Notes: generated by a model not told the origin, from the sequence alone. A stretch of 64,000 nt of DNA from Ornithinimicrobium laminariae (GCF_019457945.1 NZ_JAHZSU010000001.1:577538-641537), one strand, 5' to 3'. Shown: positions 50,850 to 60,546, counted from the stretch's first letter. Program-made: numbers and translations.

Positions 50850-52188
50850 ATGCGGTCTCGGGCCCGTCCTGCGAAGAAAGCGCAGTCGAGGAAGCTGGCC
50901 GAGGATCCGCGACTTCCTCGTCGTCAGTCGCCCTCAACCGAGGAGGCGATGCAGACCATGTTTTCATGTGCTGCACGACATCCCCGTAGAACGAATCAAC
51001 CGAGTCGACAACAGAGTCAATAAAGGCGCCCTTTCCCCTGCCCCTTTTTGCCCCCATTGGAGCCGTGAAGGCAACCCGAAAGGACTTGAGTTCCTTCTTT
51101 GGGTCGGTTACCAAGAGCGATGGCTCATCGCGGATTGCAGACAATAGCTCGGCGGCCCCGGGGCCACGCCCGTTCATCACCGATGCCTCTACCCGAAGAT
51201 CGGGCGGGGCATTCTTCAGCTGGCGCAGCAACCAGTTCACGCGAGTCGTGGGGCGCCCTTGCTTGGGAGCGTCAATATCTACGTAGCACGTTATCCGCGA
51301 TGCCCGTAGGTCCACGCTGATATGCATTGGTCCCACGGTGTCTGGGATCTTGATCGCGCCAAAGAGCAACCCTTTGCCCGTGAGGCTGTTGAGGAGCGCC
51401 TGCGCGCGGAGCGTCGGGTCGCCCGCTTCCTTGCGCGTTCGAACCACCGTGACATCGGTGCCCAACTGGCGGCCCAACTTGAGGCTGGTGTAGCGAAGCA
51501 GCGCATCGAATCGAGAGACCACCTCAGGCGCACACTCATCTGTCGGACGCAGGGTTCCAGCATGAACGGCTTGGCGAACGGGCACCCACCCGCTGCCCAT
51601 ATCGTCCAATTCCATGGCCCCAGATTTTGGGTGCTCAAGGTAGCGGATTAGTTCCCCAAGAATCCACGCCTGTTCGGGGTCGGAGACACCTCGATGCTCT
51701 TTTTGCACAACGGCTGAGGCAAGCAGATAGGTCCATGACCAGTGATGAACTGCAACTTTGCGCAGTTTGCGCTTGTCTAACCTCGTCGGATGCTCACCTC
51801 GGGCGACCGGGATCTCATTGCTAATCGTGATGAGCGCGTCGTATCCCTGCTCTTTCGCTATATCTAGATAGGCCTCAAGCTGTTCCGCCTGCAACTCGTT
51901 GCGCCCCGTCTTTACCTCCACAAGCGCCGTCCAGACTTTGCTGCCACGCTGCACGCGGATAAGTCCATCGGGATACAGCCGCTTCTTCCCAAGCGAGAAC
52001 GGGACTTCGATATAGGTCGACACTGCACCTGTTGGCGCACCCACCGGCGCCAAAAGGTGCCTACTGAAATCTTTCACAACGCCCACAACAGCTAGGAGCG
52101 CCGAAGTTGCCCTACGCTCCTGTTCCTCCGCTCCGGAAATACCCGAAGTAGGTATAAGCCGGGCCTGATTCCATGACTCTTCTGACAT
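50848..52188 (-). CDS. Conserved protein with PD-(D/E)XK-like nuclease domain, unknown role
   Basis: 446 aa from ATG 52188, with GGAG seven bases upstream. In the N-terminal third, EVPFSLGKKRLYPDGLIRV is followed by WTALVEVKTGRNELQAEQLE, the D...E-x-K layout of PD-(D/E)XK nucleases; the spacing and TG after EVK are typical. DALITISNEIPVARGEHP and KVAVHHWSWTYLLA follow. The C-terminal half has a domain with IKIPDTVGPMHISVDLRASRIT and an acidic end. No named family was recognised. Stands alone with terminators on both sides. A nuclease or nucleic-acid-binding role is inferred only from the motif. Confidence 0.65.
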   Translation of the reverse strand: MSEESWNQARLIPTSGISGAEEQERRATSALLAVVGVVKDFSRHLLAPVGAPTGAVSTYIEVPFSLGKKRLYPDGLIRVQRGSKVWTALVEVKTGRNELQAEQLEAYLDIAKEQGYDALITISNEIPVARGEHPTRLDKRKLRKVAVHHWSWTYLLASAVVQKEHRGVSDPEQAWILGELIRYLEHPKSGAMELDDMGSGWVPVRQAVHAGTLRPTDECAPEVVSRFDALLRYTSLKLGRQLGTDVTVVRTRKEAGDPTLRAQALLNSLTGKGLLFGAIKIPDTVGPMHISVDLRASRITCYVDIDAPKQGRPTTRVNWLLRQLKNAPPDLRVEASVMNGRGPGAAELLSAIRDEPSLLVTDPKKELKSFRVAFTAPMGAKRGRGKGAFIDSVVDSVDSFYGDVVQHMKTWSASPPRLRATDDEEVADPRPASSTALSSQDGPETA

Positions 52189-52293
52189 ATAGGACTCCAG
52201 CGCCTCATTGGATTGAAGGTTTGGCACACCATAGCCGAGGAGATCACCATGCACCTGCTGAAATGCATCCCTTCAAACCCCTCCCCAAGAAAC

Positions 52294-52329
52294 AGTGAAG
52301 CCCCACACCAGATGGTGTGGGGCTTCACT
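52294..52329 (-). terminator. Terminator for the NlpC/P60 gene
   Basis: Perfect 16-bp stem AGTGAAGCCCCACACC / GGTGTGGGGCTTCACT around AGAT; TGTTTCTT follows on the minus strand. About 58 bp after the stop of the NlpC gene. Confidence 0.85.
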
Positions 52330-52386
52330 CAAACGTCTTCGATGAGTGTCGCGTCATCGTTGACGCAGAATCAAACTCAGTGGCTA

Positions 52387-53310
<924 letters not shown>

Positions 53311-53324
53311 AGGTATACCTCTCC

Positions 53325-53500
53325 ATGAACCTACGGGGTGAGCTGTCGGGCTCGGGCTGGAGTTGCCCGGACAAGCTCCGTAATCGGAGGCTGTCTTAGC
53401 CCCTAGGGATCTTTGCTCGATCCCAGACTTGGGTCCCCCGCTCCTGTCAAGCGGATATTGCAGGCCTCAACCGCAGTGACAGGATTCGGCTTCACGGTGA
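53325..53500 (-). promoter_or_regulatory. c-di-AMP riboswitch (ydaO/yuaA class) in the NlpC leader
   Basis: On the minus strand the ordered conserved blocks of the class are present: CCGAATCCTGTCAC, ACAGGAGCGGGGGACCCAA, GGGGCTAAGACAGCC, CTCCAGCCCGAGCCCGACAG and CTCACCCCGTAGG. The element ends 15 bp before the GTG. Rising c-di-AMP turns such leaders off, linking cell-wall hydrolysis to wall and osmotic state. Boundaries are approximate. Confidence 0.85.
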
Positions 53501-53659
53501 GTGTCTCGCTGTTCTAGCGCGACGAGAAGAACACTACAGTGCCGACTCGGGCAATGTCACGTTTAGGTAAAGGCAAAATCTAGCCTCTTTCAACGAACTC
53601 CTCTGTCGCCTCTCTGACCTGCATAAATACGTCAAAGTAACTTAGGCTGCAAGCGTTTT

Positions 53660-53675
53660 CGTGACGGAGTTCACA
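53660..53675. promoter_or_regulatory. CRP/GlxR-type site upstream of the riboswitch
   Basis: CGTGA-CGGAGT-TCACA matches the TGTGA-N6-TCACA consensus at nine of ten fixed bases. It also lies within a wider inverted repeat, CGTTTTCGTGA (53654-53664) / TCACGAAACG (53676-53685). It lies about 160 bp upstream of the riboswitch 5' end, so whether it reaches the NlpC promoter is open. Confidence 0.55.
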
Positions 53676-53730
53676 TCACGAAACGATATCGAGAGCGCCG
53701 CAAGGAGGAACTTTTTAGTAAAGCCGCAGG

Positions 53731-54414
53731 TCACACAGCGGTGACGAACAGGTGAAGCGCCACATCGTGCGGAAGTGAGATCCGCTCACCCTCAGGCCCG
53801 GTCAACAACACACGATCGCCCTCTTGCTGCAGGTGAACGCTAGCGCCTGGGACAACACCAGCGTGCAGCAGCAGGTCCAAAACCTCGGGGTCGACTTGGG
53901 CCGGCTCACCGAGACGGATCAGCCGCCAGGACTTTGCTTCCTCTTTAACAACAGACGTGACCGGCGAACCGCCTGCGGGCACTGCCGGCTGATCGATCCC
54001 CAACTCAGACAATCCAGGGATCGGGTTGCCATAAGGCGAGCGCTCACGGTCTTGAATCAAGGTGAGGATGTGCCTTTCCACGCGATCGCTCATCACGTGC
54101 TCCCAGCGGCAGGCCTCGTCGTGCACATAGGCCGGGTCTAGGCCGATGACATCGATCAAGAGACGCTCCGCCAGCCGGTGCTTGCGCATCACTCGCATCG
54201 CGGTCACCTCGCCGAGATCGGTCAGGTGCAAGCGACGATCCTGCTCAAGGTGCAACAAACCATCGCGTTCCATCCGCGCCACGGTTTGACTCACCGTGGG
54301 GCCGGAGTGGCCCAAACGCTCGGCAATGCGAGCGCGCATGGGCGTGACACCGTCCTCAACCAACTCATAAATGGTCTTGAGATACATCTCAGTGGTGTCA
54401 ATCAGATCAGTCAT
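53731..54414 (-). CDS. DtxR/IdeR-family metal-dependent repressor
   Basis: 227 aa from ATG 54414, with AGGAGG upstream. N-terminal DNA-binding domain (DTTEMYLKTIYELVEDGVTP, MRARIAERLGHSGPTVSQTV), metal-binding dimer domain (LLIDVIGLDPAYVHDEACRWEHVMSDRVE), and a C-terminal SH3-like (FeoA) domain (GPEGERISLPHDVALHLFV). It would repress iron-uptake genes when Fe2+ is bound; IdeR or MntR-type metal choice is not certain. The extra N-terminal frame to 54549 was trimmed. Confidence 0.9.
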   Translation of the reverse strand: MTDLIDTTEMYLKTIYELVEDGVTPMRARIAERLGHSGPTVSQTVARMERDGLLHLEQDRRLHLTDLGEVTAMRVMRKHRLAERLLIDVIGLDPAYVHDEACRWEHVMSDRVERHILTLIQDRERSPYGNPIPGLSELGIDQPAVPAGGSPVTSVVKEEAKSWRLIRLGEPAQVDPEVLDLLLHAGVVPGASVHLQQEGDRVLLTGPEGERISLPHDVALHLFVTAV

Positions 54415-54514
54415 CTGCGCTGCCTCCTTGTGGCCTGCCCTGATTCTACGGTTGCTCCCAGACAATCCTCGTACCATTGCATGTTCTTGAGCTGTCAACG
54501 AGGAGTAACCAACC

Positions 54515-55126
54515 ATGGCACGTCCGCAGTCGTCCGATCGCAATGCCAAAGTGGCCGCTATTCAAAAAGAGGCCAAGCGTAAGGACCGCAGCCGCCTCTT
54601 CACTATTTGGGGCGCACTTGGGCTCGTCCTCCTTCTTATCGTCGGGGCCGTCGGCTTCGCCATTGCCAACCGCCCGACACTGGACGCCGTGCAGGAATAT
54701 GAAGACTTGGGTCGTGACCACCTTGTTGAGGCAGTGGAGTACGACCAGTCCCCGCCTCCGGGCGGCGACCACCACCCAGCGTGGCTGAACTGTGGTGTGT
54801 ATACCGAAGAGGTCCCGCAGTACCACGCAGTGCACTCACTTGAGCACGGCGCTGTCTGGCTGTCCTACCAACCGGATCTCGCCGCAGACGAGCTTGAGAC
54901 CCTGCAGGGCTTGGCCGACCAGCCCTACATAATCCTCTCGCCGGTCGCCGACCAGACCTCGCCCGTTGTGGCCACGGCCTGGGGTGTGCAGCTTGAGGTT
55001 GACTCCGCCGACGACCAGCGCCTGTCGACCTTCATCGGTGAATATCGCCAGGGCCCACAGACACCTGAGCCCGGCGCCGCTTGCACTGGTGGCACAGCCG
55101 TCGACTTGGTTGAAGCAGGCAAGTGA
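54515..55126 (+). CDS. DUF3105 membrane-anchored protein
   Basis: 203 aa. Basic N-terminus, one membrane helix (LFTIWGALGLVLLLIVGAVGFAIA), then the DUF3105 domain with GGDHHPAWLNCGVYTEEVPQ and HAVHSLEHGAVWLSYQPDL; the HxxHxxEHG pattern suggests metal binding. Paired with DUF305 through a GTGA overlap, a common actinobacterial arrangement. Possibly copper or metal handling; not proven. Its start region is divergent from the DtxR gene. Confidence 0.88.
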   Translation: MARPQSSDRNAKVAAIQKEAKRKDRSRLFTIWGALGLVLLLIVGAVGFAIANRPTLDAVQEYEDLGRDHLVEAVEYDQSPPPGGDHHPAWLNCGVYTEEVPQYHAVHSLEHGAVWLSYQPDLAADELETLQGLADQPYIILSPVADQTSPVVATAWGVQLEVDSADDQRLSTFIGEYRQGPQTPEPGAACTGGTAVDLVEAGK

Positions 55127-55872
55127 CACGCGGCAACACGTCAACCATCATGCGGTCTCGGTTTGCCCCGATAGCCCTGGCCGGAGCCTTGGCCATCGCG
55201 GTCCTGCTCTTTGCCGCGTGGTTGTTTAACCCCTCAACTCCGGACAACGACTCTGTCGAGGCCGGCTTTGCGCGAGACATGGCCGAGCACCACGCACAAG
55301 CAGTCGACATGTCCCTGATCATGCTCAGCGAGTCGGACAGCGACGACATCGGCTTTTTGACCTACGACATCGCTACCACCCAGAGCAATCAGATCGGGCG
55401 AATGCAATCGTGGCTCATTGAGTGGGACCTGCCACTCGCTGGCGACGGCACGCGCATGGAGTGGATGGTGCAAGACAACGGGTCGATGGCTGGCCACCAC
55501 GACATGTCGGCGTTGGAGAGCGCTGACAGTGGATATACCGGCATGTCGATGGCTAACGAAGGCACTCCCGGAGAGTCGGACTATCGCGCCATGCCCGGGA
55601 TGGCGACCTTGGGCGAAATGGAGAAACTGCGCAACGCCGAAGGTGAAGACGCGGAGATTCTCTATCTGCAGTTGATGATCACTCACCACTTGGCCGGCGT
55701 CGACATGGCACAGGCCGCGCTCGACACAGCCGCCGACCAAGAGGTGACCGACCTCGCTCAAGCGATGGTCAACGGTCAGGAATCCGAGATCTATCTAATG
55801 TGGGACTACCTGGATGCGCGCGACGCCGAGCCACGTGAGGACTTGGCCGCGTTGGGTTACACCGACCGCTAG
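55123..55872 (+). CDS. DUF305 lipoprotein-like/exported four-helix protein
   Basis: 249 aa from GTG 55123 (overlaps the DUF3105 stop). One N-terminal membrane helix (FAPIALAGALAIAVLLFAAWL). The DUF305 domain has two HH-type motifs, DMAEHHAQAVDMS and LMITHHLAGVDMAQ, near its start and end, and Met-rich segments (MPGMATLGEME) between. It is a ferritin-like or copper-binding family. An alternative start ATG 55150 would shorten it by nine residues. Confidence 0.88.
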   Translation: MTRGNTSTIMRSRFAPIALAGALAIAVLLFAAWLFNPSTPDNDSVEAGFARDMAEHHAQAVDMSLIMLSESDSDDIGFLTYDIATTQSNQIGRMQSWLIEWDLPLAGDGTRMEWMVQDNGSMAGHHDMSALESADSGYTGMSMANEGTPGESDYRAMPGMATLGEMEKLRNAEGEDAEILYLQLMITHHLAGVDMAQAALDTAADQEVTDLAQAMVNGQESEIYLMWDYLDARDAEPREDLAALGYTDR

Positions 55873-55884
55873 GCCAACGACGGG

Positions 55885-56565
55885 CTAGGGCTGCAGTCGC
55901 TCCATCGTCCATGCCGACAGGTCTGACAGGTCGCCCTGCCCGGTGCGGGTTAACCGCAGGCGATCATGCAAGCGGCTGCGGCGCCCGGCCCAAAACTCCA
56001 CGCTGGTCGGCTCGATCCACCAGCCGCCCCAGTGCTCCGGCAGCGGCACATCATCAACGTTTCCATGGTCTGGGAAGCGCTCTTCCAACTCCCGGTATGC
56101 CGTGTGCACGACTTCGCGCGTGGCAGCCAACTGAGATTGCGCTGAGGCCCAGGCCCCAATGCGCGATCCATAGGGGCGGCTTTGGTGATACTCCAGCACG
56201 TCCTCGCGGGACACGGGCACGGCGACACCACGAAACCGGATCGCCCGAAACATGGAAGGCCAAACCAGAGCCGCAGCAACATGATCCTGCGCCTGAATCT
56301 GTTGGCCCTTAACCGAGTCAATATTGGTAAAGAAGGCAAGGCCCCGGCCCTCAAGAAGCCGCATAAGCACCGTGCGGACGTCAGGAAACCCGTCGGCATC
56401 CACAGTCGCTAGGTGGATAGCCATCGGCTCGGGCACATTGCCCTTGGCCTCCTGCTGCTCCAACGCGGCGTCGACCCACTCCTGAATCTGCGCCAGCGGA
56501 GACGAAGCGAACGTGTCTTCATCGAGACCGTCAGAGTTGTAATCTGTGCGCGCTTGGATGCCCAT
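55885..56565 (-). CDS. pdxH: Pyridoxamine/pyridoxine 5'-phosphate oxidase
   Basis: 226 aa from ATG 56565. It makes pyridoxal phosphate using FMN and oxygen. Motifs: PEPMAIHLATVDADGFPDVRTVL, FFTNIDSVKGQQIQ, RFRGVAVPVSREDVLEYHQSRP, GSRIGAWAS, and the C-terminal PdxH ending VEFWAGRRSRLHDRLRLTR. The frame further upstream (to 56904) is antisense to the neighbour and not real. Confidence 0.94.
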   Translation of the reverse strand: MGIQARTDYNSDGLDEDTFASSPLAQIQEWVDAALEQQEAKGNVPEPMAIHLATVDADGFPDVRTVLMRLLEGRGLAFFTNIDSVKGQQIQAQDHVAAALVWPSMFRAIRFRGVAVPVSREDVLEYHQSRPYGSRIGAWASAQSQLAATREVVHTAYRELEERFPDHGNVDDVPLPEHWGGWWIEPTSVEFWAGRRSRLHDRLRLTRTGQGDLSDLSAWTMERLQP

Positions 56566-56628
56566 GCAGGCATTGTCGCAGGCAGGATCTAGGCTAGGAC
56601 CACAGGCACTGCTATAGGAGGCGATTAC

Positions 56629-57114
56629 ATGCCAGGCAAGAGCAAGGCTGTCGGAGCCGCACTCAAATACGGTCCGCTGGTCTACACCGCGGCGCAAAAG
56701 TATGGCCCCCAGGTGGTCGAACAACTCAAAGGGCAGCGCGAGCCAGCCGAGAAGTTCGTTCAAGACAAGGTGGCCAAAGGCAACCAGCGCAAGAAGGCGT
56801 TGCAGCACGCTGGCACGGTGATGAACGGCAGCATTCTGCAGGTCTTCTACAAGAACAAGGCCCATTGGATCGTGTTCTCCGGCGATGAGCCCATCGCGGT
56901 GCACCCGCCGACGTCAGCCTCCTACAACGAGTTGCTGCAGCATGCTGATCTCAGCAAGCGGGTCTTGCCCGGACAGCGCACCAGCGGGCCAGCCAGTTTC
57001 AAGCGCCGCAAGCCCGCTAACCGCCGTGGCGGCACCAAGCCGGCCACGTCGACTTATCGGCTCAAGGATGAGGGCGAGGGCGACACACCTCCCACTCCCC
57101 CGACTCTGGGCTAG
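56629..57114 (+). CDS. Hypothetical basic protein
   Basis: 161 aa with GGAGG upstream. KAVGAALKYGPLVYTAAQKYGPQVVEQLKG, shown here as KYGPLVYTAAQKYGPQ, is an amphipathic opening with a repeated KYGP. A middle globular part (ILQVFYKNKAHWIVFSGDEPIA) precedes a basic, Pro/Arg-rich tail. It overlaps the converging GGT gene by four bases. No family was recognised; similar proteins are probably confined to actinobacteria. Confidence 0.72.
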   Translation: MPGKSKAVGAALKYGPLVYTAAQKYGPQVVEQLKGQREPAEKFVQDKVAKGNQRKKALQHAGTVMNGSILQVFYKNKAHWIVFSGDEPIAVHPPTSASYNELLQHADLSKRVLPGQRTSGPASFKRRKPANRRGGTKPATSTYRLKDEGEGDTPPTPPTLG

Positions 57115-58895
57115 CGGCCCACCGCATACCCCTGCATGCCGCGTGGGTTGGCCCCGGCCGAAATGATTCCGGTATGCGGGTCGCGGGCCACCGCGCACAT
57201 CCGCCCGAGGGTCCAAGCACCACTGAGTTGCAGCAGGTGCCCTTGCGCCTCAAGGTCAGCCAACACCTGTCCATCGATCCGGTCTTCGGCCACGACGACA
57301 CCTGGCTCAATCCCCCGCGGATAGAACGAACCGGGGAAGCTTGTCGTGTGCGACATCGGGGCATCGATCGCTTCCTGCAGCGTGGCGCCACCGGCGAGGT
57401 GACGCAGCAAGAACAGCGATTGCCACTGGTCCTGCTGGTCTCCACCGGGTGAGCCACAGGCCAGGACTGGTTGACCGTCGCGCAAGACCAGGGTCGGGGT
57501 CAGCGTCGTGCGGGGCCGCTTGCCTGGCACCAATGAGGACACCAATCCCTGCTCAAGCCACATCATCTGCAGCCTGCTGCCCAGCGGGAAGCCCAACTCC
57601 GGGATCATTGGCGACGACTGCAACCAGCCACCGCTGGGCGTCGCTGAAATCATGTTGCCCCATCGATCGACGACGTCGACGTGGCAGGTGTCTCCGCGAG
57701 TCGCGCCATCGCGACGAACCGTGGGCTCACCCACCGTCGCATCGACTGAGTGCTCAACCTCCGCGAGCGCCAACTCCGCTATCCGAGGCGCGGCGCCCCC
57801 GGGTTGGCCCGGGCGCACGCCCAGGTCGGCCCGTTCACCAATTAGCCCGGCCCGCTGAGCCAAGTAGTCCTGGCCAAGCAGGGCCTCGAGCGGCACTTCG
57901 GCACTGTCCCCCAACCAAGCCTCACGATCGGCCATCGCCAGTTTCCATGCCTCGTTGATGGCATGCAGCCCAACAGCCGAGTCCGGGTCGAGCACCCCCG
58001 GGTCCTGATCGCTGAGCGAATCGAGCATGCCGAGCACCTGCAGCAGGGCTGGGCCTTGACCCCAACCGCCGGTCTTGGCGATGGTGTGCCCCGCAAACTC
58101 CAGCGTTGCTGGCTCCTCCCAGGTCGCTGCAAAGGACGCCAGGTCATCGGCGGTGATCACACCGGGAGCCACCTCGCCCCCGTTGTGTCGGAAGGGACGC
58201 GTGGCAAAGTCCGCAATCGCCTGAGCGACAAAACCCCTCGACCATTCAGCTCGGAAGCCATCAATCTGCTCCTCGCGGCTGCCATCGACAGCTTCCGAGG
58301 CCACGATTAGCCGTTCCAACGTGGCCGCCCACGCTTCATTGCGCCACAACTGCCCGGCGTCAGGCCCTTGCCCATCGGCTAGCCACGCTTTTGCTGAGGT
58401 CGGCCAGTGCGTGGCAAACAAATCGCTGACTCGCTCCACGGTGGCCGCGACCGCACCCAGCAGCGGATGCCCGTCCCGCGCATACCCCAGAGCAGGTTCC
58501 AACACCTGTCGCGGCGTCATCGTGCCGTAGTCCCTCAAGAGCAACATCCATGCCTCCACCGCCCCGGGCACAGCCGCAGCGAGCGGACCGGAGCCGGGGA
58601 CCATGGACATACCCAGGTCTGCGAAATGTTCGGGTGTTGCGCCTGCTGGCGCCGGGCCTTGGCCGCAGAGCACCCGAGGCGCGCGCCCGGGGCCAGCGAT
58701 GATGGCTGGCAGGTCACCGCCGGGACCATTCAAATGAGGCTCGACGACCTGCAAGACGAAGCCTGCAGCTACTCCGGCGTCATACGCGTTGCCCCCCAAC
58801 TCCAGGATCCGCATCGCCGAGGACGATGCCAACCAGTGCGTGCTGGAAACCATGCCGAACGTGCCGGTCAGGGTGGGGCGGGTCGTGAAGGTCAC
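57111..58895 (-). CDS. Gamma-glutamyltransferase (Ntn hydrolase)
   Basis: 594 aa from GTG 58895, with GAGGAG upstream. MVSSTHWLASSSAMRILELGGNAYDAGVAAG, in pieces THWLASSSAMRILELGGNA, is the GGT large-subunit opening. Self-cleavage is expected before Thr403 in RGDTCHVDVVDRWGNMIS; Cys follows where Thr is more usual, leaving the nucleophile itself intact. LVPGKRPRTTLTPTLVLRDG and GSPGGDQQDQWQSL are in the small subunit. It hydrolyses glutathione or related gamma-glutamyl amides. No signal peptide was seen, so it may be cytoplasmic and act on other substrates. Confidence 0.9.
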   Translation of the reverse strand: MTFTTRPTLTGTFGMVSSTHWLASSSAMRILELGGNAYDAGVAAGFVLQVVEPHLNGPGGDLPAIIAGPGRAPRVLCGQGPAPAGATPEHFADLGMSMVPGSGPLAAAVPGAVEAWMLLLRDYGTMTPRQVLEPALGYARDGHPLLGAVAATVERVSDLFATHWPTSAKAWLADGQGPDAGQLWRNEAWAATLERLIVASEAVDGSREEQIDGFRAEWSRGFVAQAIADFATRPFRHNGGEVAPGVITADDLASFAATWEEPATLEFAGHTIAKTGGWGQGPALLQVLGMLDSLSDQDPGVLDPDSAVGLHAINEAWKLAMADREAWLGDSAEVPLEALLGQDYLAQRAGLIGERADLGVRPGQPGGAAPRIAELALAEVEHSVDATVGEPTVRRDGATRGDTCHVDVVDRWGNMISATPSGGWLQSSPMIPELGFPLGSRLQMMWLEQGLVSSLVPGKRPRTTLTPTLVLRDGQPVLACGSPGGDQQDQWQSLFLLRHLAGGATLQEAIDAPMSHTTSFPGSFYPRGIEPGVVVAEDRIDGQVLADLEAQGHLLQLSGAWTLGRMCAVARDPHTGIISAGANPRGMQGYAVGR

Positions 58896-59014
58896 AAATG
58901 CTCCTCGGGTGGACGCCATCGTCGCGGAATATTGGCTGCTAATTTTCCGTTGCGATCCCATTGAACATCCCCGGCGTGAGGAATCTCGATCCGGCTCCCT
59001 AGAAAGACCGATCT

Positions 59015-60463
59015 GTGACTGAACGCCTTGCCCCCGCGGGCCCTGTTGACGAGACGCCGACCGTCACGGCTCCGCGCGAGTTAACCATCCGAGAGATGGG
59101 TGTCATTTGGCTGCTGTTGGCAGCCGCGTTCGTCGTCATCCTCAATGAGACGCTGCTTGCTGTCGCACTACCTGTTTTGCAGGTGGAGTTGGGCGTTAGC
59201 GAGTCCGCCATCCAATGGCTGACCAGTGGCTTCATGCTCACCATGGCCGTTGTCATCCCCATCACTGGGTTCCTCATCCAGCGGCTGAGCACCCGCACCC
59301 TGTTTGCGACGGCCCTCGGGCTCTTCAGCACCGGCACGCTGATCGCGGCAACCGCACCTGGCTTTGAGTTTTTGTTGTTGGGCCGCATCGTGCAAGCGAC
59401 CGGCACGGCAGTCATGATGCCACTGCTGATGACAACCGTGATGACGCTAGTCCCGGCAAAGGACCGCGGGCGGATCATGGGCCGCGTCTCCATCGTGATC
59501 TCGGTTGCGCCGGCCATGGGCCCAACGATCTCGGGCGTCCTGCTCAACACCTTGGGCTGGCGTTCGCTGTTCTTGATGATGTTGCCCATCGCCCTCGTGA
59601 TGCTGCTGATTGGCCTGCGGTTCATCTCCAACATCAGCGAGCCTCGGGCGCTCTCTGTTGACCTGCTCTCGGTGGTGCTGAGCGGCTTTGGCTTCGGTGG
59701 CCTGGTGTATGCGCTGACTCAGATCGGCGAAAGCGTTGGCGGCGACCTCGTCGGGCTGTTCATCCCGCTGGGCATCGGCCTGGTTTCTCTGGGCCTCTTC
59801 ATCTGGCGCCAGATCCGCCTCGGCGATGACGCGCTCCTCAACCTGTCGACCTTCGCAAGCCTCAACTTCTCGCTGTCGATCCTGCTGATGATGACCAGCA
59901 TGATGGCCCTCTTTGGCACCATCGTGTTGCTGCCGTTCTATCTGCAAGGCGTCTTGGGGCTGGAGCCGCTTGCGGTCGGACTGCTTTTGCTCCCCGGCGG
60001 GTTGATGATGGGTTTGATGGGGCCACCCATTGGTCGCGCCTTTGACCGCGTTGGCCCTCGCCCGCTGCTGATCCCTGGCACGGTGATCGTGAGCTCAGTC
60101 CTCTGGCTGCTGACTTTGACCGGCAGCGGCACCCCACCGTGGGCCATCTTGGCTGGCCACGTCGTCCTCAGCATTGGTCTCGGGATGCTCTTCACCCCGC
60201 TCTTCACCACGGCCCTTGGCTCGGTGCAGCCGCACTTGTATCCACATGGCAGCGCCATTGTCGGCACGGTGCAGCAGGTCGCGGGCGCAGCCGGCACTGC
60301 ACTCTTTGTCACCATCATGAGCGCGGTGCAGTTGGCTCAGCAGGACCTCGGCGAGATCGAGTCCCTGTCAGCCGGGATCAGCGCCGCCTTCTTGACCGGC
60401 GCCGTCATTTCAAGTCTTGGTGTGGCGCTGACCTTCTTTATTAAGCGACCCGCAGAGAGCTAA
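59015..60463 (+). CDS. MFS exporter, DHA2 (EmrB/QacA) family
   Basis: 482 aa, about 14 helices, typical for H+-coupled drug export. LNETLLAVALPVLQVELGVSESAIQWL and FLIQRLSTRTLFATALGLFSTG are the DHA2 opening (motif D1-like), RGRIMGRVSIVISVAPAMGPTISG (motif C) lies near residue 155. GTG 59015. Not coupled to another gene, but converges on the MarR/MFS operon. Confidence 0.9.
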   Translation: MTERLAPAGPVDETPTVTAPRELTIREMGVIWLLLAAAFVVILNETLLAVALPVLQVELGVSESAIQWLTSGFMLTMAVVIPITGFLIQRLSTRTLFATALGLFSTGTLIAATAPGFEFLLLGRIVQATGTAVMMPLLMTTVMTLVPAKDRGRIMGRVSIVISVAPAMGPTISGVLLNTLGWRSLFLMMLPIALVMLLIGLRFISNISEPRALSVDLLSVVLSGFGFGGLVYALTQIGESVGGDLVGLFIPLGIGLVSLGLFIWRQIRLGDDALLNLSTFASLNFSLSILLMMTSMMALFGTIVLLPFYLQGVLGLEPLAVGLLLLPGGLMMGLMGPPIGRAFDRVGPRPLLIPGTVIVSSVLWLLTLTGSGTPPWAILAGHVVLSIGLGMLFTPLFTTALGSVQPHLYPHGSAIVGTVQQVAGAAGTALFVTIMSAVQLAQQDLGEIESLSAGISAAFLTGAVISSLGVALTFFIKRPAES

Positions 60464-60546
60464 TTCAGAGCGCTGGCCACGGCCGCAACCACCAGCATCA
60501 ACGCGAGGGCAGCCAGCACCAAGAAACGTCGAGTCCGTGCGTCCAT
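60460..60546 (-). CDS. 28-aa putative membrane peptide coupled to MFS
   Basis: Starts at ATG 60546, overlapping the TGA of the MFS gene by one base (TGATG). Sequence pattern: MDARTRRFLVLAALALM then LVVAAVASALN, a basic start and one hydrophobic helix. Ends at TAG overlapping the stop of the DHA2 gene. Short and unproven, but the coupling and composition favour translation. Confidence 0.5.
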   Translation of the reverse strand: MDARTRRFLVLAALALMLVVAAVASALN

